From positions 1 through 50,730 of the forward strand of contig DUQW01000007.1 of the NCBI GenBank assembly GCA_012837585.1: DNA of 50,730 nucleotides, read 5' to 3'. Below, in pieces: positions 35,927-45,098 of this stretch. This DNA comes from Acholeplasmataceae bacterium. Lineage in GTDB: Bacteria; Bacillota_I; Bacilli_A; Acholeplasmatales; Acholeplasmataceae. Numbering within the stretch: position 1 is the stretch's first letter; every line of letters starts with the position of its first letter. The notes below the pieces were generated by a model. That model worked only from the letters and a program-made list of their open reading frames with translations. It searched no databases and was not told the DNA's origin. A program made the translations under genes and the position numbers.

Positions 35927-37100
35927 AAAAGAGTGTAAAGATAAAAAAGAATGTAAACCTTGTATTATTAAGGAAAAAATAAATAAGTTTAAAGAAACTA
36001 AAGTTGGAGCGTTCCTATTTAAGTTTCCGGAAGTGGTTATTGGACCACTAATGATGCTATGGGTATTTATTTTAATTGTTATCGCAACTAACGGACTTGG
36101 ACTAATTAAAAGTACTGATGCCATTAGAATAGGTACTTTAAGCATTAAATGGTACGCTGTATTTATTTTAACAGGTATTATTTTTGCTTCAGCATTTGCC
36201 TATTACGAATACCCTAAGTTGGGTATATCAAGAGAAACACTAACCGACGGATTATTAATTATTGTTCCGCTCTCGATCTTAGGAACGAGATTATATTACG
36301 TGTTTTCTACATGGTCAGAACACAACTATAAAACAATTATTGATGTTTTAAACTTAACTGATGGCGGATTAGCCATTCACGGCGGTATTATTACCGCTAT
36401 TCTATCAGTATTAGTCTTTGCTAAAATTAAAAAGATTAACCCGTTTTATTTCTTTGACGTATTAGTAATGGGATTACTAATCGGTCAAATTATTGGTAGA
36501 TGGGGTAACTTCATCAACCAAGAAGCACACGGACCAGAAGTAGGTAATAGTTGGGTGTTTAATTCACTAGTACCAGGGTTCGTTAAGAAAAATATGGAAA
36601 TTAGTGGGGTGACCTATCACCCAACATTCTTATATGAAAGTTTCTTAAATTTTATTTTCTTAGTTTTCTTAATGGTAATTAGAAGATTTAGAGTGTTAAA
36701 AGTTGGAGATTCATTAGGATTATATTTAATTTATTACGGTATTATTAGAGGTGCCGTAATTGAACCAATGAGAACCGATCAATTAATGATTGGTTCACAA
36801 CCATTAAATATTTGGGCATCACTATTACTATTTAGTTTAGGTGGTATTATTTACTTAGTAGTTAAGTATTTAGTCTTTAAAAAATTACCGTATTACTATG
36901 ATCTAGCAATCGATGAAAATCTCTATTTAAAGGGATTAGAAGGTAGACAGTACCAAAAAAATATTAAAGAAGAAAAGAAAAAAGCTAAACAAAAAAGAAT
37001 TGAAGCTGAACAAGCTCGCTATCAAGCATCAGACGAAGAAATTATCGCTGAGTTAAATAAATTAGAAGAAGAAAGAAAGAAACAAGATAAAAATGATTAA
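35919..37100 (+). CDS. lgt: Prolipoprotein diacylglyceryl transferase
   Basis: GGLAIHGGII, GRWGNFINQEAHGP, HPTFLYES. Confidence 0.94.
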   Translation: MSKKECKDKKECKPCIIKEKINKFKETKVGAFLFKFPEVVIGPLMMLWVFILIVIATNGLGLIKSTDAIRIGTLSIKWYAVFILTGIIFASAFAYYEYPKLGISRETLTDGLLIIVPLSILGTRLYYVFSTWSEHNYKTIIDVLNLTDGGLAIHGGIITAILSVLVFAKIKKINPFYFFDVLVMGLLIGQIIGRWGNFINQEAHGPEVGNSWVFNSLVPGFVKKNMEISGVTYHPTFLYESFLNFIFLVFLMVIRRFRVLKVGDSLGLYLIYYGIIRGAVIEPMRTDQLMIGSQPLNIWASLLLFSLGGIIYLVVKYLVFKKLPYYYDLAIDENLYLKGLEGRQYQKNIKEEKKKAKQKRIEAEQARYQASDEEIIAELNKLEEERKKQDKND

Positions 37101-37740
37101 GGGTGTCTTATTCGACTTAGATGGTACTTTAATTGATAGTGCCCCTTCAATTATTAGATGTTTTGAAAAAACATTTGCTGATTTATTTCCAGAAGTAGTT
37201 TTAACTGAAGAAGAAAAACTATCTTTTTTAGGACCGACATTAGTCCAAACCTTTTCTAAGTATACTGATGATATGGACTATGTTTATAAAGCTTTTGATC
37301 ATTATGTTATGCATAGCACATTAGAACACGATAACGATATGATTCCGGCATTTCCTAATGCCGAAGCTATCTTAAAAAGATTAAAAGAAAAGGGTTATAA
37401 AGTTGGTTTAGTTACTTCAAAGAAAAACAACATGGCCAAAAGAGGCTTAGAAAATAACGGCTTATTAAAGTATATTGATATATTAGTGGGATTTGATAAC
37501 GTTAAAAACCACAAACCCGCACCAGATTCATTACTTAAAGCCGCAGACATGCTAAATTTAAAACCCAATGAATTAATTTATGTTGGTGATCACGTTAATG
37601 ATATTATCGCTGCGAAGCGCGCTAATATGAAAAGCGTTGGGGTTGAATTTAGCCACAATATCGATAAACTAAAATTAGAAAATCCTGATTACATAATCAA
37701 GGATTTGTTAGACATATTAGAAATAGTAAAGGAGAAATAA
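37093..37740 (+). CDS. ppaX: HAD-family pyrophosphatase, PpaX-like
   Basis: GVLFDLDGTLIDS, VTSKKNNMAKRGL, YVGDHVNDIIAAK; hprK-lgt-ppaX context. Confidence 0.87.
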   Translation: MIKGVLFDLDGTLIDSAPSIIRCFEKTFADLFPEVVLTEEEKLSFLGPTLVQTFSKYTDDMDYVYKAFDHYVMHSTLEHDNDMIPAFPNAEAILKRLKEKGYKVGLVTSKKNNMAKRGLENNGLLKYIDILVGFDNVKNHKPAPDSLLKAADMLNLKPNELIYVGDHVNDIIAAKRANMKSVGVEFSHNIDKLKLENPDYIIKDLLDILEIVKEK

Positions 37741-37742
37741 TT

Positions 37743-38654
37743 ATGTATGATTTAGTTATTATTGGCTCAGGTGCAGCAGGTATGACTGCAAGCATCTATG
37801 CAAAAAGAGCCAATTTAAATTTATTAGTATTAGAAAACAATGCACCAGGCGGACAAATGGTCACCACTGGTGACATTGAAAATTATCCGGGCGTTGGTAA
37901 AATGACAGGACCAGAATTATCAATGGCAATGTTTAATCACGCAATGGAATTAGGAGTTGAATTTGATTTTCAGGGTGTAACAAGTGTTTCAGTAAAAGGA
38001 AACAAAAAACTTATTACTTTAGATGACGGTTCAACTATTGAAGCTAAAGCTTTATTAGTTGCTACTGGGGCAACTCCAAGAAGACTAGGTGTTCCCGGTG
38101 AAGATAAATTTGCCGGTCGCGGTATTAGTTGGTGTGCAATTTGCGACGGCGCGTTTTATAAAGGAAGAAAAGTAGTTTTTGTTGGTGGCGGAAATAGCGC
38201 TGTTGATGAAGCATTAACGATGGCTAATGTAGCTACTGAAATCGAAGTAGTACAAAACTTAGAAAAATTAACTGCAGATCCAGTATCAGTAGATAGACTT
38301 TTAAAACAACCAAATGTTAAAGTTCACTATAATTCGGTTGTTAAAGAATTTATTGGTGAAGATGAATTAGAAGCAGTTAGAATTGTTGATAACAAAGGTA
38401 ATGAAACAATCATTAAAACTGACGGAGTCTTTGAATATGTTGGCTTAAAACCATCTACAGAAGCAGTTAAAGACTTAGGAATTACTAATGATTGGGGATA
38501 TATCCAAACTGATGATAAATTAGAAACAAAAGTAAAAGGTGTATTTGCTGCAGGAGATGTTAGAGTTAAAAACGTAAGACAAATCGTAACTGCAACAAGT
38601 GACGGGGCAATTGCGGTTCAATCAGTTTTAAAATATTTAGAAGGTTGGGAGTAA
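37743..38654 (+). CDS. trxB: Thioredoxin reductase
   Basis: IGSGAAGMTASIYAKRANL, WCAICDGAFYKGRKVVFVGGGNSAVDEA. Confidence 0.95.
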   Translation: MYDLVIIGSGAAGMTASIYAKRANLNLLVLENNAPGGQMVTTGDIENYPGVGKMTGPELSMAMFNHAMELGVEFDFQGVTSVSVKGNKKLITLDDGSTIEAKALLVATGATPRRLGVPGEDKFAGRGISWCAICDGAFYKGRKVVFVGGGNSAVDEALTMANVATEIEVVQNLEKLTADPVSVDRLLKQPNVKVHYNSVVKEFIGEDELEAVRIVDNKGNETIIKTDGVFEYVGLKPSTEAVKDLGITNDWGYIQTDDKLETKVKGVFAAGDVRVKNVRQIVTATSDGAIAVQSVLKYLEGWE

Positions 38655-38660
38655 TTAGAT

Positions 38661-39590
38661 TTGAGTTTTGCTAAAACAGTCAAAGAAGAAATGACGTCAA
38701 TTCCAGTTAATCAAAGTGAAATGTTAGCTGAAATTTCAGCGTTTTTTCACTTGAGTTGTGAGATTGAAGAGCAAAACTTGAAACCAGTTATTTCATATAA
38801 ATCTAAAAATGCGACAGTCGCGATTAGATTTTTAAAATTATTACGTTCACTATATCCTTCAAGTGTTAAATTAAATATTAAAGATGAAAAAGTACTACAA
38901 TATCGTAAGTCAATTAATCTTAAAATATTATCACCAATTGAAGAAATTATTAGTGAACACGGATTAGGTCAAAAGGAAGATAATCGTGAACTATTACTTA
39001 ATACACCAGAGACCAAACAAGCTTATCTTCGTGCCGCGTTTTTGATTGGTGGTTCAGTTAATGACCCGAATACATCTAATTATCATTTAGAAATTTATGC
39101 TAAAAATTCAGATGATATCTTACTAATTCAATCACTAATGAATTACTTTAATTTAAACGCTAAAATAATTAAAAGACGAAGCGGATTTATCGCTTATCTA
39201 AAAGATTCTGAACAAATTGCTAACTTCTTTATTTTAACTAAAGCTCAAAACTCTTTATTCAAATTTGAAGATGTTAGAATCCAACGTGATTTTAATAACT
39301 CGATTAACAGGATTATTAATATGGAAGTAGCTAATGAGCAAAAAGTTATGGAATCATCAGCTAGACAACTTGATGATATTAAGTATATACAAAAACACTT
39401 AACATTAAATGTCTTAAACCCTAAACTAAAAGAAGCGGCAATCTTAAGATTAGAAAACCCACAACTTAGTTTATCTGAACTTCAAGAAGCCTATTTAGAA
39501 AAATATAACAAAAAAATATCACGCTCTGGGTTAAATCATCGTTTTATTAAAATAAGAGAAATCCGCCTAGAAGATGAAGAAAGAGGTTAA
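38661..39590 (+). CDS. whiA: WhiA-like DNA-binding protein
   Basis: N-terminal SFAKTVKEEM, LAGLIDADG-like middle, C-terminal HTH LSLSELQEAYLEKYNKKISRSGLNHRF; TTG start. Confidence 0.92.
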   Translation: MSFAKTVKEEMTSIPVNQSEMLAEISAFFHLSCEIEEQNLKPVISYKSKNATVAIRFLKLLRSLYPSSVKLNIKDEKVLQYRKSINLKILSPIEEIISEHGLGQKEDNRELLLNTPETKQAYLRAAFLIGGSVNDPNTSNYHLEIYAKNSDDILLIQSLMNYFNLNAKIIKRRSGFIAYLKDSEQIANFFILTKAQNSLFKFEDVRIQRDFNNSINRIINMEVANEQKVMESSARQLDDIKYIQKHLTLNVLNPKLKEAAILRLENPQLSLSELQEAYLEKYNKKISRSGLNHRFIKIREIRLEDEERG

Positions 39591-39593
39591 ATT

Positions 39594-39989
39594 ATGTTTG
39601 AAAATGAAACAGTTTGTGCTGAATATGTAGAAACACCAAAACAAAAAATGAGTAATAAAAAGATTAGTGCTATTAAAAGTGTATTAGTTTCTTTATATAC
39701 AACAGTATTAGTTATTACCTATGTCGTATTAGGAGTCTTTTTAAAAGGATGGCATCCATGGTGGTTATTATTTTTAACTATTCCAATTTATGCATCTTTA
39801 ATAGAAGCAATCCTAAGAAAAAGACCAGGCTTATTTTCAATTGAAATGGTAGCTATTAGTACTTATGTTACACTAGGAATAGTTCTTGGAATCTGGCATC
39901 CAACTTGGGTAGTGTTATTGGTTGTTCCGATTTACAGATCTACTTTATCGGCATTTAGAAAAATAAAATATATTAAAGAAAATGACTAA
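39594..39989 (+). CDS. Hypothetical membrane protein with an internal two-fold repeat
   Basis: TYVVLGVFLKGWHPWWLLFLTIPIYASLIEAI and TYVTLGIVLGIWHPTWVVLLVVPIYRSTLSAF. Confidence 0.75.
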   Translation: MFENETVCAEYVETPKQKMSNKKISAIKSVLVSLYTTVLVITYVVLGVFLKGWHPWWLLFLTIPIYASLIEAILRKRPGLFSIEMVAISTYVTLGIVLGIWHPTWVVLLVVPIYRSTLSAFRKIKYIKEND

Positions 39990-40043
39990 AATGGAATTAT
40001 ACAATTAAAAATAGTATAATATTACAGAATGGAAGTTGATAAT

Positions 40044-40637
40044 ATGCAAAAAAATAAATCAAAAAAAGAAACAAATAAACCAGTTGCTCCTTCAAAATCA
40101 GGAGTAAGACGTGGTGAAAAAGAAGAATCTAAAACTGTTAAATTACTAACTAATGTTGGTATCGGTGTTTTAGTTGCATTAGTAATTGGACTTATCGTTG
40201 CGTTAATTGTTGTAAGTTTAGCTAACAAAAAACCAAAACCAAACCCATTAGCTGAATTACCACATGTAACATATGGTGAAATTAAAAGTGTTGTTGTTGA
40301 TCATGAACTTGCTGCATTAAATGAATATGAAAGTTCAAGAAAAGCTTATAACGAATTAATTAAATCAACATCATATATTATTTTTTATCGTAACGAAGAC
40401 TTAAAAAATAAAGAATTTGTTGAAGCTGTTCAAGCGTTAAAATCTGAATCAGTTGGAGTTGTATTCCATAATATTACTCAAGATGAGTCAATTTTAGGAG
40501 CTGAAGATACAGTCCTACCAACAATTGATTATTCAGATCCTAAGTTATTACCATTTGTAATTAAGATTACTGAGTCTCAATCTAAATTCGAATTTATTGG
40601 GACAATGGATGACGTTTTAAGATTAATTAGAAAATAA
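40044..40637 (+). CDS. Hypothetical membrane-anchored protein, possibly thioredoxin-like fold without CxxC
   Basis: Basic N-terminus, one TM helix, then SYIIFYRNEDLKNKEF...VGVVFHNI...LLPFVIKI...KFEFIG; likely start ATG 40044. Confidence 0.7.
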   Translation: MQKNKSKKETNKPVAPSKSGVRRGEKEESKTVKLLTNVGIGVLVALVIGLIVALIVVSLANKKPKPNPLAELPHVTYGEIKSVVVDHELAALNEYESSRKAYNELIKSTSYIIFYRNEDLKNKEFVEAVQALKSESVGVVFHNITQDESILGAEDTVLPTIDYSDPKLLPFVIKITESQSKFEFIGTMDDVLRLIRK

Positions 40638-40640
40638 TTT

Positions 40641-40661
40641 AAAGCCGGGAAACCGGCTTTT
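40641..40661 (+). terminator. Intrinsic terminator AAAGCCGG-GAAA-CCGGCTTTT
   Basis: Perfect 8-bp stem, GAAA tetraloop, short T-tract. Confidence 0.75.
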
Positions 40662-40678
40662 ATTATGCCAGTAAAAAT

Positions 40679-40707
40679 TTGTATTTATACCATATAAATG
40701 GTATAAT
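40679..40707 (+). promoter_or_regulatory. tex promoter with an embedded palindromic operator-like site
   Basis: TTGTAT -17 nt- TATAAT; palindrome TATACCAT-ATAA-ATGGTATA at 40686-40705. Confidence 0.55.
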
Positions 40708-40748
40708 TATTTTATATTGTATTAGTATTAGAAAGGTATTGTGATTAT

Positions 40749-42896
40749 ATGAATGAACAAGTATTAAGAGAAGTTAGTGAATCATTAAAAATTAGTTTAA
40801 AACAGATAAATACTGTCTTAGAACTATTAGATGAAGGAAATACTATTCCGTTTATTGCTAGATATCGTAAAGAAGCAACAGGTGGCTTAGATGAAGAACA
40901 AATCCAAGCAATTCACAAGGAATGGGAATACGCTAATAACTTATATAACCGTAAAGAAGACGTTATTAGACTAATTGATGAGCGCGGGATGTTAACTCCT
41001 GAATTAAAAGAACAAATTTTAAAAGCTGAAAAATTAGTCGATGTTGAGGACTTATATCGTCCGTATAAAGAAAAGAAGAAAACAAAAGCCACTGAAGCGA
41101 TTGCTAAAGGTCTTGAACCACTTGCAGTTTGGATGTTAACATTCCCAACAACAAGTGTTGAAGAAGAAGCTAAAAAATACTTAAATGAAGAAGTAGCTAA
41201 CACCGATGAAGCAATTGAAGGCGCTAAGTTTATTATCGCTGAACAAATAAGTGATGAAGCTGAATATCGTAAAGTATTACGCGATATGTTAAGAGATCAT
41301 GGTAATTTAGTTTCGACTAAGAGAAAAAATGCTGAAGACGAAAGAAAAACTTACGAAAATTATTATGAATATGAAGAACCAGTTTCTAAAATTAAACCAC
41401 ATAGAACTTTAGCAATTAACCGTGCCGAAAAAGAAAAAGTAGTTACTGTTAAAATTGATATTGAACGTGCAATGATGATTGATTACTTAGAAAAACAAGT
41501 AATTAAAAATGAAAAATCAACGGCAACTCCATATATTAAAGAAGCAATTGATGATTCATTAAAACGTTTAATCTTCCCAAGCTTAGAACGTGAAATACGT
41601 TCTGAATTAACCGAAGTTGGTGAAGATCAAGCAATTGATATTTTCTCAATGAACTTACATAATCTCCTACTTCAACCACCACTACAAGGAAGAGTTATTT
41701 TAGGGGTAGACCCAGCTTACAGAACTGGTTGTAAATTAGCAGTAGTTAACGAGCAAGGAAAAGTATTAGCAGTTGATACAATCTTCCCACATATTTTTGG
41801 TGAACAAAAAAGAATGGAAGCTGCAAGAAAAGTTTTCCAACTAGTAACAAAATATAAAGTTGAATTAATCGCTATTGGTAATGGAACCGCATCAAGAGAA
41901 ACTGAAGAGTTTATCGCTGACGTGATTAAAGCGACTAACTTAAAAGCACAATACGTTATCGTTAACGAAGCTGGAGCTTCAGTTTACTCAGCAAGTGAAG
42001 AAGCAAGAAAAGAGTTCCCCGATTTAGAAGTTGAACAACGTTCGGCAGCTTCAATTGCACGTAGACTTCAAGATCCACTTTCTGAACTTGTTAAAATTGA
42101 TCCTAAATCAATTGGTGTTGGTCAATACCAACACGACGTTACTCCTAAGAAGTTAAATGATCAATTAAACTTCGTAGTAACTCAAGCGGTTAACTCAGTT
42201 GGAGTTGAAGTGAATACTGCATCTGAAGCATTACTTAACTATGTTTCAGGACTAACTAAACGTACAGCTGAAAACATCGTTAAAACAAGAAATGAAATTG
42301 GTAAATTCACAAAACGCGAACAATTACTAAAAGTGCCTTATCTAGGCGAAAAAGCATATGAACAAGCAGTAGGATTCTTACGTATTAGAGACGGAAAAGA
42401 ACCACTAGATATGACTTCAATTCACCCTGAGAGTTATCCGGTTGCTAGAGAAATTATGAAGAAATATCAAATAACCGGCGACATGTTTGGTAAACCAGAA
42501 ATTGAACTATTACTTCAAAACGTTAACCGTAATGAATTAGCCAAAGAATTAAATGTTGACCGTTATACCTTAGATGATATCCTAGATTCATTTGTTGCAC
42601 CACTTCGTGACCCAAGAGATGAATTCCCACAACCAATCTTAAAATCAGGAGTATTATCACTAGATGATTTGCATGAAGGAATGGAACTTCAAGGAACAGT
42701 AAGAAACGTAGTTGACTTCGGTGCGTTCATTGACGTTGGTTTACATGAGGACGGATTATTACATATTTCTAAGATGAGAAAATCATATGTGAAGCATCCA
42801 TCTGATGTTGTAGCTGTTGGTGATATTGTTAAGGTATATGTCCTAAGCGTTGATAAACAAAGACAAAAAGTAGCCCTAACAATGATTAAAAATTGA
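40749..42896 (+). CDS. tex: RNA-binding transcriptional accessory protein Tex
   Basis: TIPFIARYRKEATGGLDEEQI, GVDPAYRTGCKLAVV, C-terminal S1 domain GTVRNVVDFGAFIDVGLHEDGLLHIS. Confidence 0.96.
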   Translation: MNEQVLREVSESLKISLKQINTVLELLDEGNTIPFIARYRKEATGGLDEEQIQAIHKEWEYANNLYNRKEDVIRLIDERGMLTPELKEQILKAEKLVDVEDLYRPYKEKKKTKATEAIAKGLEPLAVWMLTFPTTSVEEEAKKYLNEEVANTDEAIEGAKFIIAEQISDEAEYRKVLRDMLRDHGNLVSTKRKNAEDERKTYENYYEYEEPVSKIKPHRTLAINRAEKEKVVTVKIDIERAMMIDYLEKQVIKNEKSTATPYIKEAIDDSLKRLIFPSLEREIRSELTEVGEDQAIDIFSMNLHNLLLQPPLQGRVILGVDPAYRTGCKLAVVNEQGKVLAVDTIFPHIFGEQKRMEAARKVFQLVTKYKVELIAIGNGTASRETEEFIADVIKATNLKAQYVIVNEAGASVYSASEEARKEFPDLEVEQRSAASIARRLQDPLSELVKIDPKSIGVGQYQHDVTPKKLNDQLNFVVTQAVNSVGVEVNTASEALLNYVSGLTKRTAENIVKTRNEIGKFTKREQLLKVPYLGEKAYEQAVGFLRIRDGKEPLDMTSIHPESYPVAREIMKKYQITGDMFGKPEIELLLQNVNRNELAKELNVDRYTLDDILDSFVAPLRDPRDEFPQPILKSGVLSLDDLHEGMELQGTVRNVVDFGAFIDVGLHEDGLLHISKMRKSYVKHPSDVVAVGDIVKVYVLSVDKQRQKVALTMIKN

Positions 42897-42921
42897 CAAA
42901 AGGCTAAAAATAAGTTATATT
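42893..42921 (+). promoter_or_regulatory. tRNA-Ser promoter, TTGACA-N17-TATATT
   Basis: Consensus -35 with 17-nt spacer and near-consensus -10; the -35 overlaps the tex stop codon. Confidence 0.8.
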
Positions 42922-42949
42922 ATAAAGGCGTACGTTAAGTACGTCACCA

Positions 42950-43040
42950 GGAGGAATACTCAAGAGGCCGAAGAGGACGCACTGCTAACGCGTTAGACTG
43001 GGAGACCGGTGCGAGGGTTCAAATCCCTCTTCCTCCGCCA
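42950..43040 (+). tRNA. tRNA-Ser, anticodon GCT, CCA encoded
   Basis: Acceptor GGAGGAA/TTCCTCC + G + CCA, CTGCTAA anticodon loop, long variable arm, GGTTCAAATCC T-loop. Confidence 0.93.
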
Positions 43041-43054
43041 GATAATAAAAAAAT

Positions 43055-43079
43055 AAAAGGAGTTAAAAACTCCTTTTTT
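43055..43079 (+). terminator. Terminator, probably bidirectional
   Basis: AAAAGGAGTT-AAA-AACTCCTTTTTT. Confidence 0.85.
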
Positions 43080-43081
43080 GT

Positions 43082-43567
43082 TTATATAATATCAGTATCA
43101 TAAGGATTAGCATCTTTTTCTTTTTTAATTAGAAGCGCTAATGTTACATAATTTAAGACAAACAAAATTAAAAATATAAAAAGACTAGAAATTACTATAA
43201 CGAAATCACTAGACCTTACCAGCAAATGATCTTCCCGGTAAAGACTAAATAATTTAATTAACCCAATTACATTATTAACACTAGCATAAATAAAATATAG
43301 AAATAATAAAATTCTAAAAGTTAATTTAGCAGTTATATTAGTAATGAAAAAAGCGAGTAACTCTAAAATTACTGCAACAATCCCTAGTGCAAGTGAAATA
43401 TATAACGAAACTAAGTTAGGCATTCGTTCTTGAGGGAAGCCTTCTGGTAAATTACTAAGTGAACTAAAAGTTATAACGTAATAAATAGTCGATGATATAG
43501 TTAGCACCATTAATATAAGAGTAATGATTAACGCGATGAAAGGAAATTTATCTTTTTTAGTTTGCAT
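43082..43567 (-). CDS. Hypothetical membrane protein
   Basis: 161-aa ORF with about 4 hydrophobic segments and a lysine-rich N-terminus. Confidence 0.7.
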   Translation of the reverse strand: MQTKKDKFPFIALIITLILMVLTISSTIYYVITFSSLSNLPEGFPQERMPNLVSLYISLALGIVAVILELLAFFITNITAKLTFRILLFLYFIYASVNNVIGLIKLFSLYREDHLLVRSSDFVIVISSLFIFLILFVLNYVTLALLIKKEKDANPYDTDII

Positions 43568-43874
43568 AAAATCACCATCCTTTAGTTTATATTTTATAAG
43601 AAAATATATATTATTTCAATATGATAAAATTATTAAAATTAATTAATAAATATGTGTAAATTAACAATATATTAAAATTTATAAAAACACATGTAATTTT
43701 CATAAAACGGCATAATAAAGTCATAAAGTCTAAATTTATAAATACTACAATCTTCCATAATTCGCGATTGTTTCCGACAATTATTTTATAAATGGAATCA
43801 ATAATCTCTTTTCGTTATAATGATATAGACCAATTTACATTTGGTTACAATTATATAAAAAAGGGGTAATTAAT

Positions 43875-45062
43875 ATGATTTTAGCATTAAATTGGATTAG
43901 CATTTCACTTATCTCTCTGGGAGGATTAGTATTACTACTATTAATCTTAATATTAATTATTTGGAGAAATGAAATTAAAACATTAAAAAGTATTAAAGAA
44001 ATTATGCCAGGTAATGAAGAAGACGGATATGTTTATGAAATGACTGTTCATGGTAACTATTATCTTGATGATTTTGTTAAAGGCGGGGGCTTAAAAAATG
44101 ATCAAGAATTAATCGATTTTTTAACTAAAAAGATTACTAAAGGATTATTTAAAATTAAAATTGAAGAACCAGAAATAGTAGGATGCACTGGATTTGCATC
44201 AAGAAGTAAAAATGGAGATGCCATTTTTGCTAGAAACTATGACTTATTTAAAACTAATGTGGCATTAGTTCATACTAAGCCAAAGGGAAGATATGCATCA
44301 GTATCAACCGTTGATTTAAGATTTTTAGGAATTGACCCTAATACTAAGATTAAAGGATTAGGAGCTAAATTTAACGCACTTGCTGCTGCATATGCACCAC
44401 TTGATGGTATAAACGAAAAAGGATTATCATTTGGAATATTTATGAGTTTCCAAGGACCTGGTGAAACAATTGTTGCAACTGACCAAAACACTGGTAAACC
44501 TGATATTACATCAACAACCCTACTTCGTTTAATGTTAGATAACGCGGCAACAATTGAAGAAGCGGTAGCTATTGCTGAAAAATATGATATGCACGATTCA
44601 GCTAACACATCTTTCCATTATATGATTGCTGACGCTAATGGTAATTCAGCAATCTTAGAATACATTACTGGTACTGACTCAACTGATATTGATGGATCAA
44701 AGAGAAAATTAAAAGTTACATATAAAAATGATCCAAAGAGTTTAGCGGGAACTGATAAATATCAAATTATTACTAACTTTATCGTTTATCCTAACTATTA
44801 CTTAAAAGGAGATCATAAATATGGTTATGATCGTTATGAAATAGTTTTAAAGGAATTAAAAGATAGAAAAGGTATTGTTACTAATGAAAAAGATGCAATG
44901 TCAATTTTAAGTGCGGCAGCCTTAAGAGATTATAATAATGATATTAAATGTGTTACAGTTCACAGTGCCATTTATAACTTAACTGAAAAAACAGTTTATT
45001 GGGTAAGTAATCGTAATTACGGAAAAGATAAATTTACTTTTAGATATAGAGTAAAAAAATAA
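43875..45062 (+). CDS. Membrane-anchored Ntn-hydrolase, linear amide C-N hydrolase (choloylglycine hydrolase/peptidase C45-like)
   Basis: N-terminal TM helix; GCTGFASRSKNGDAIFARNYD with candidate nucleophile Cys104. Confidence 0.75.
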   Translation: MILALNWISISLISLGGLVLLLLILILIIWRNEIKTLKSIKEIMPGNEEDGYVYEMTVHGNYYLDDFVKGGGLKNDQELIDFLTKKITKGLFKIKIEEPEIVGCTGFASRSKNGDAIFARNYDLFKTNVALVHTKPKGRYASVSTVDLRFLGIDPNTKIKGLGAKFNALAAAYAPLDGINEKGLSFGIFMSFQGPGETIVATDQNTGKPDITSTTLLRLMLDNAATIEEAVAIAEKYDMHDSANTSFHYMIADANGNSAILEYITGTDSTDIDGSKRKLKVTYKNDPKSLAGTDKYQIITNFIVYPNYYLKGDHKYGYDRYEIVLKELKDRKGIVTNEKDAMSILSAAALRDYNNDIKCVTVHSAIYNLTEKTVYWVSNRNYGKDKFTFRYRVKK

Positions 45063-45098
45063 AAGAAGGGATTTCTTAATAAAGAAAAGGATAAGAAC

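Noticed and set aside
35897-36145. Minus-strand ORF at the hprK-lgt junction
   Set aside because: Antisense to lgt with no RBS or family signature.
44270-44608. Minus-strand ORF inside the first Ntn-hydrolase
   Set aside because: Antisense shadow ORF.
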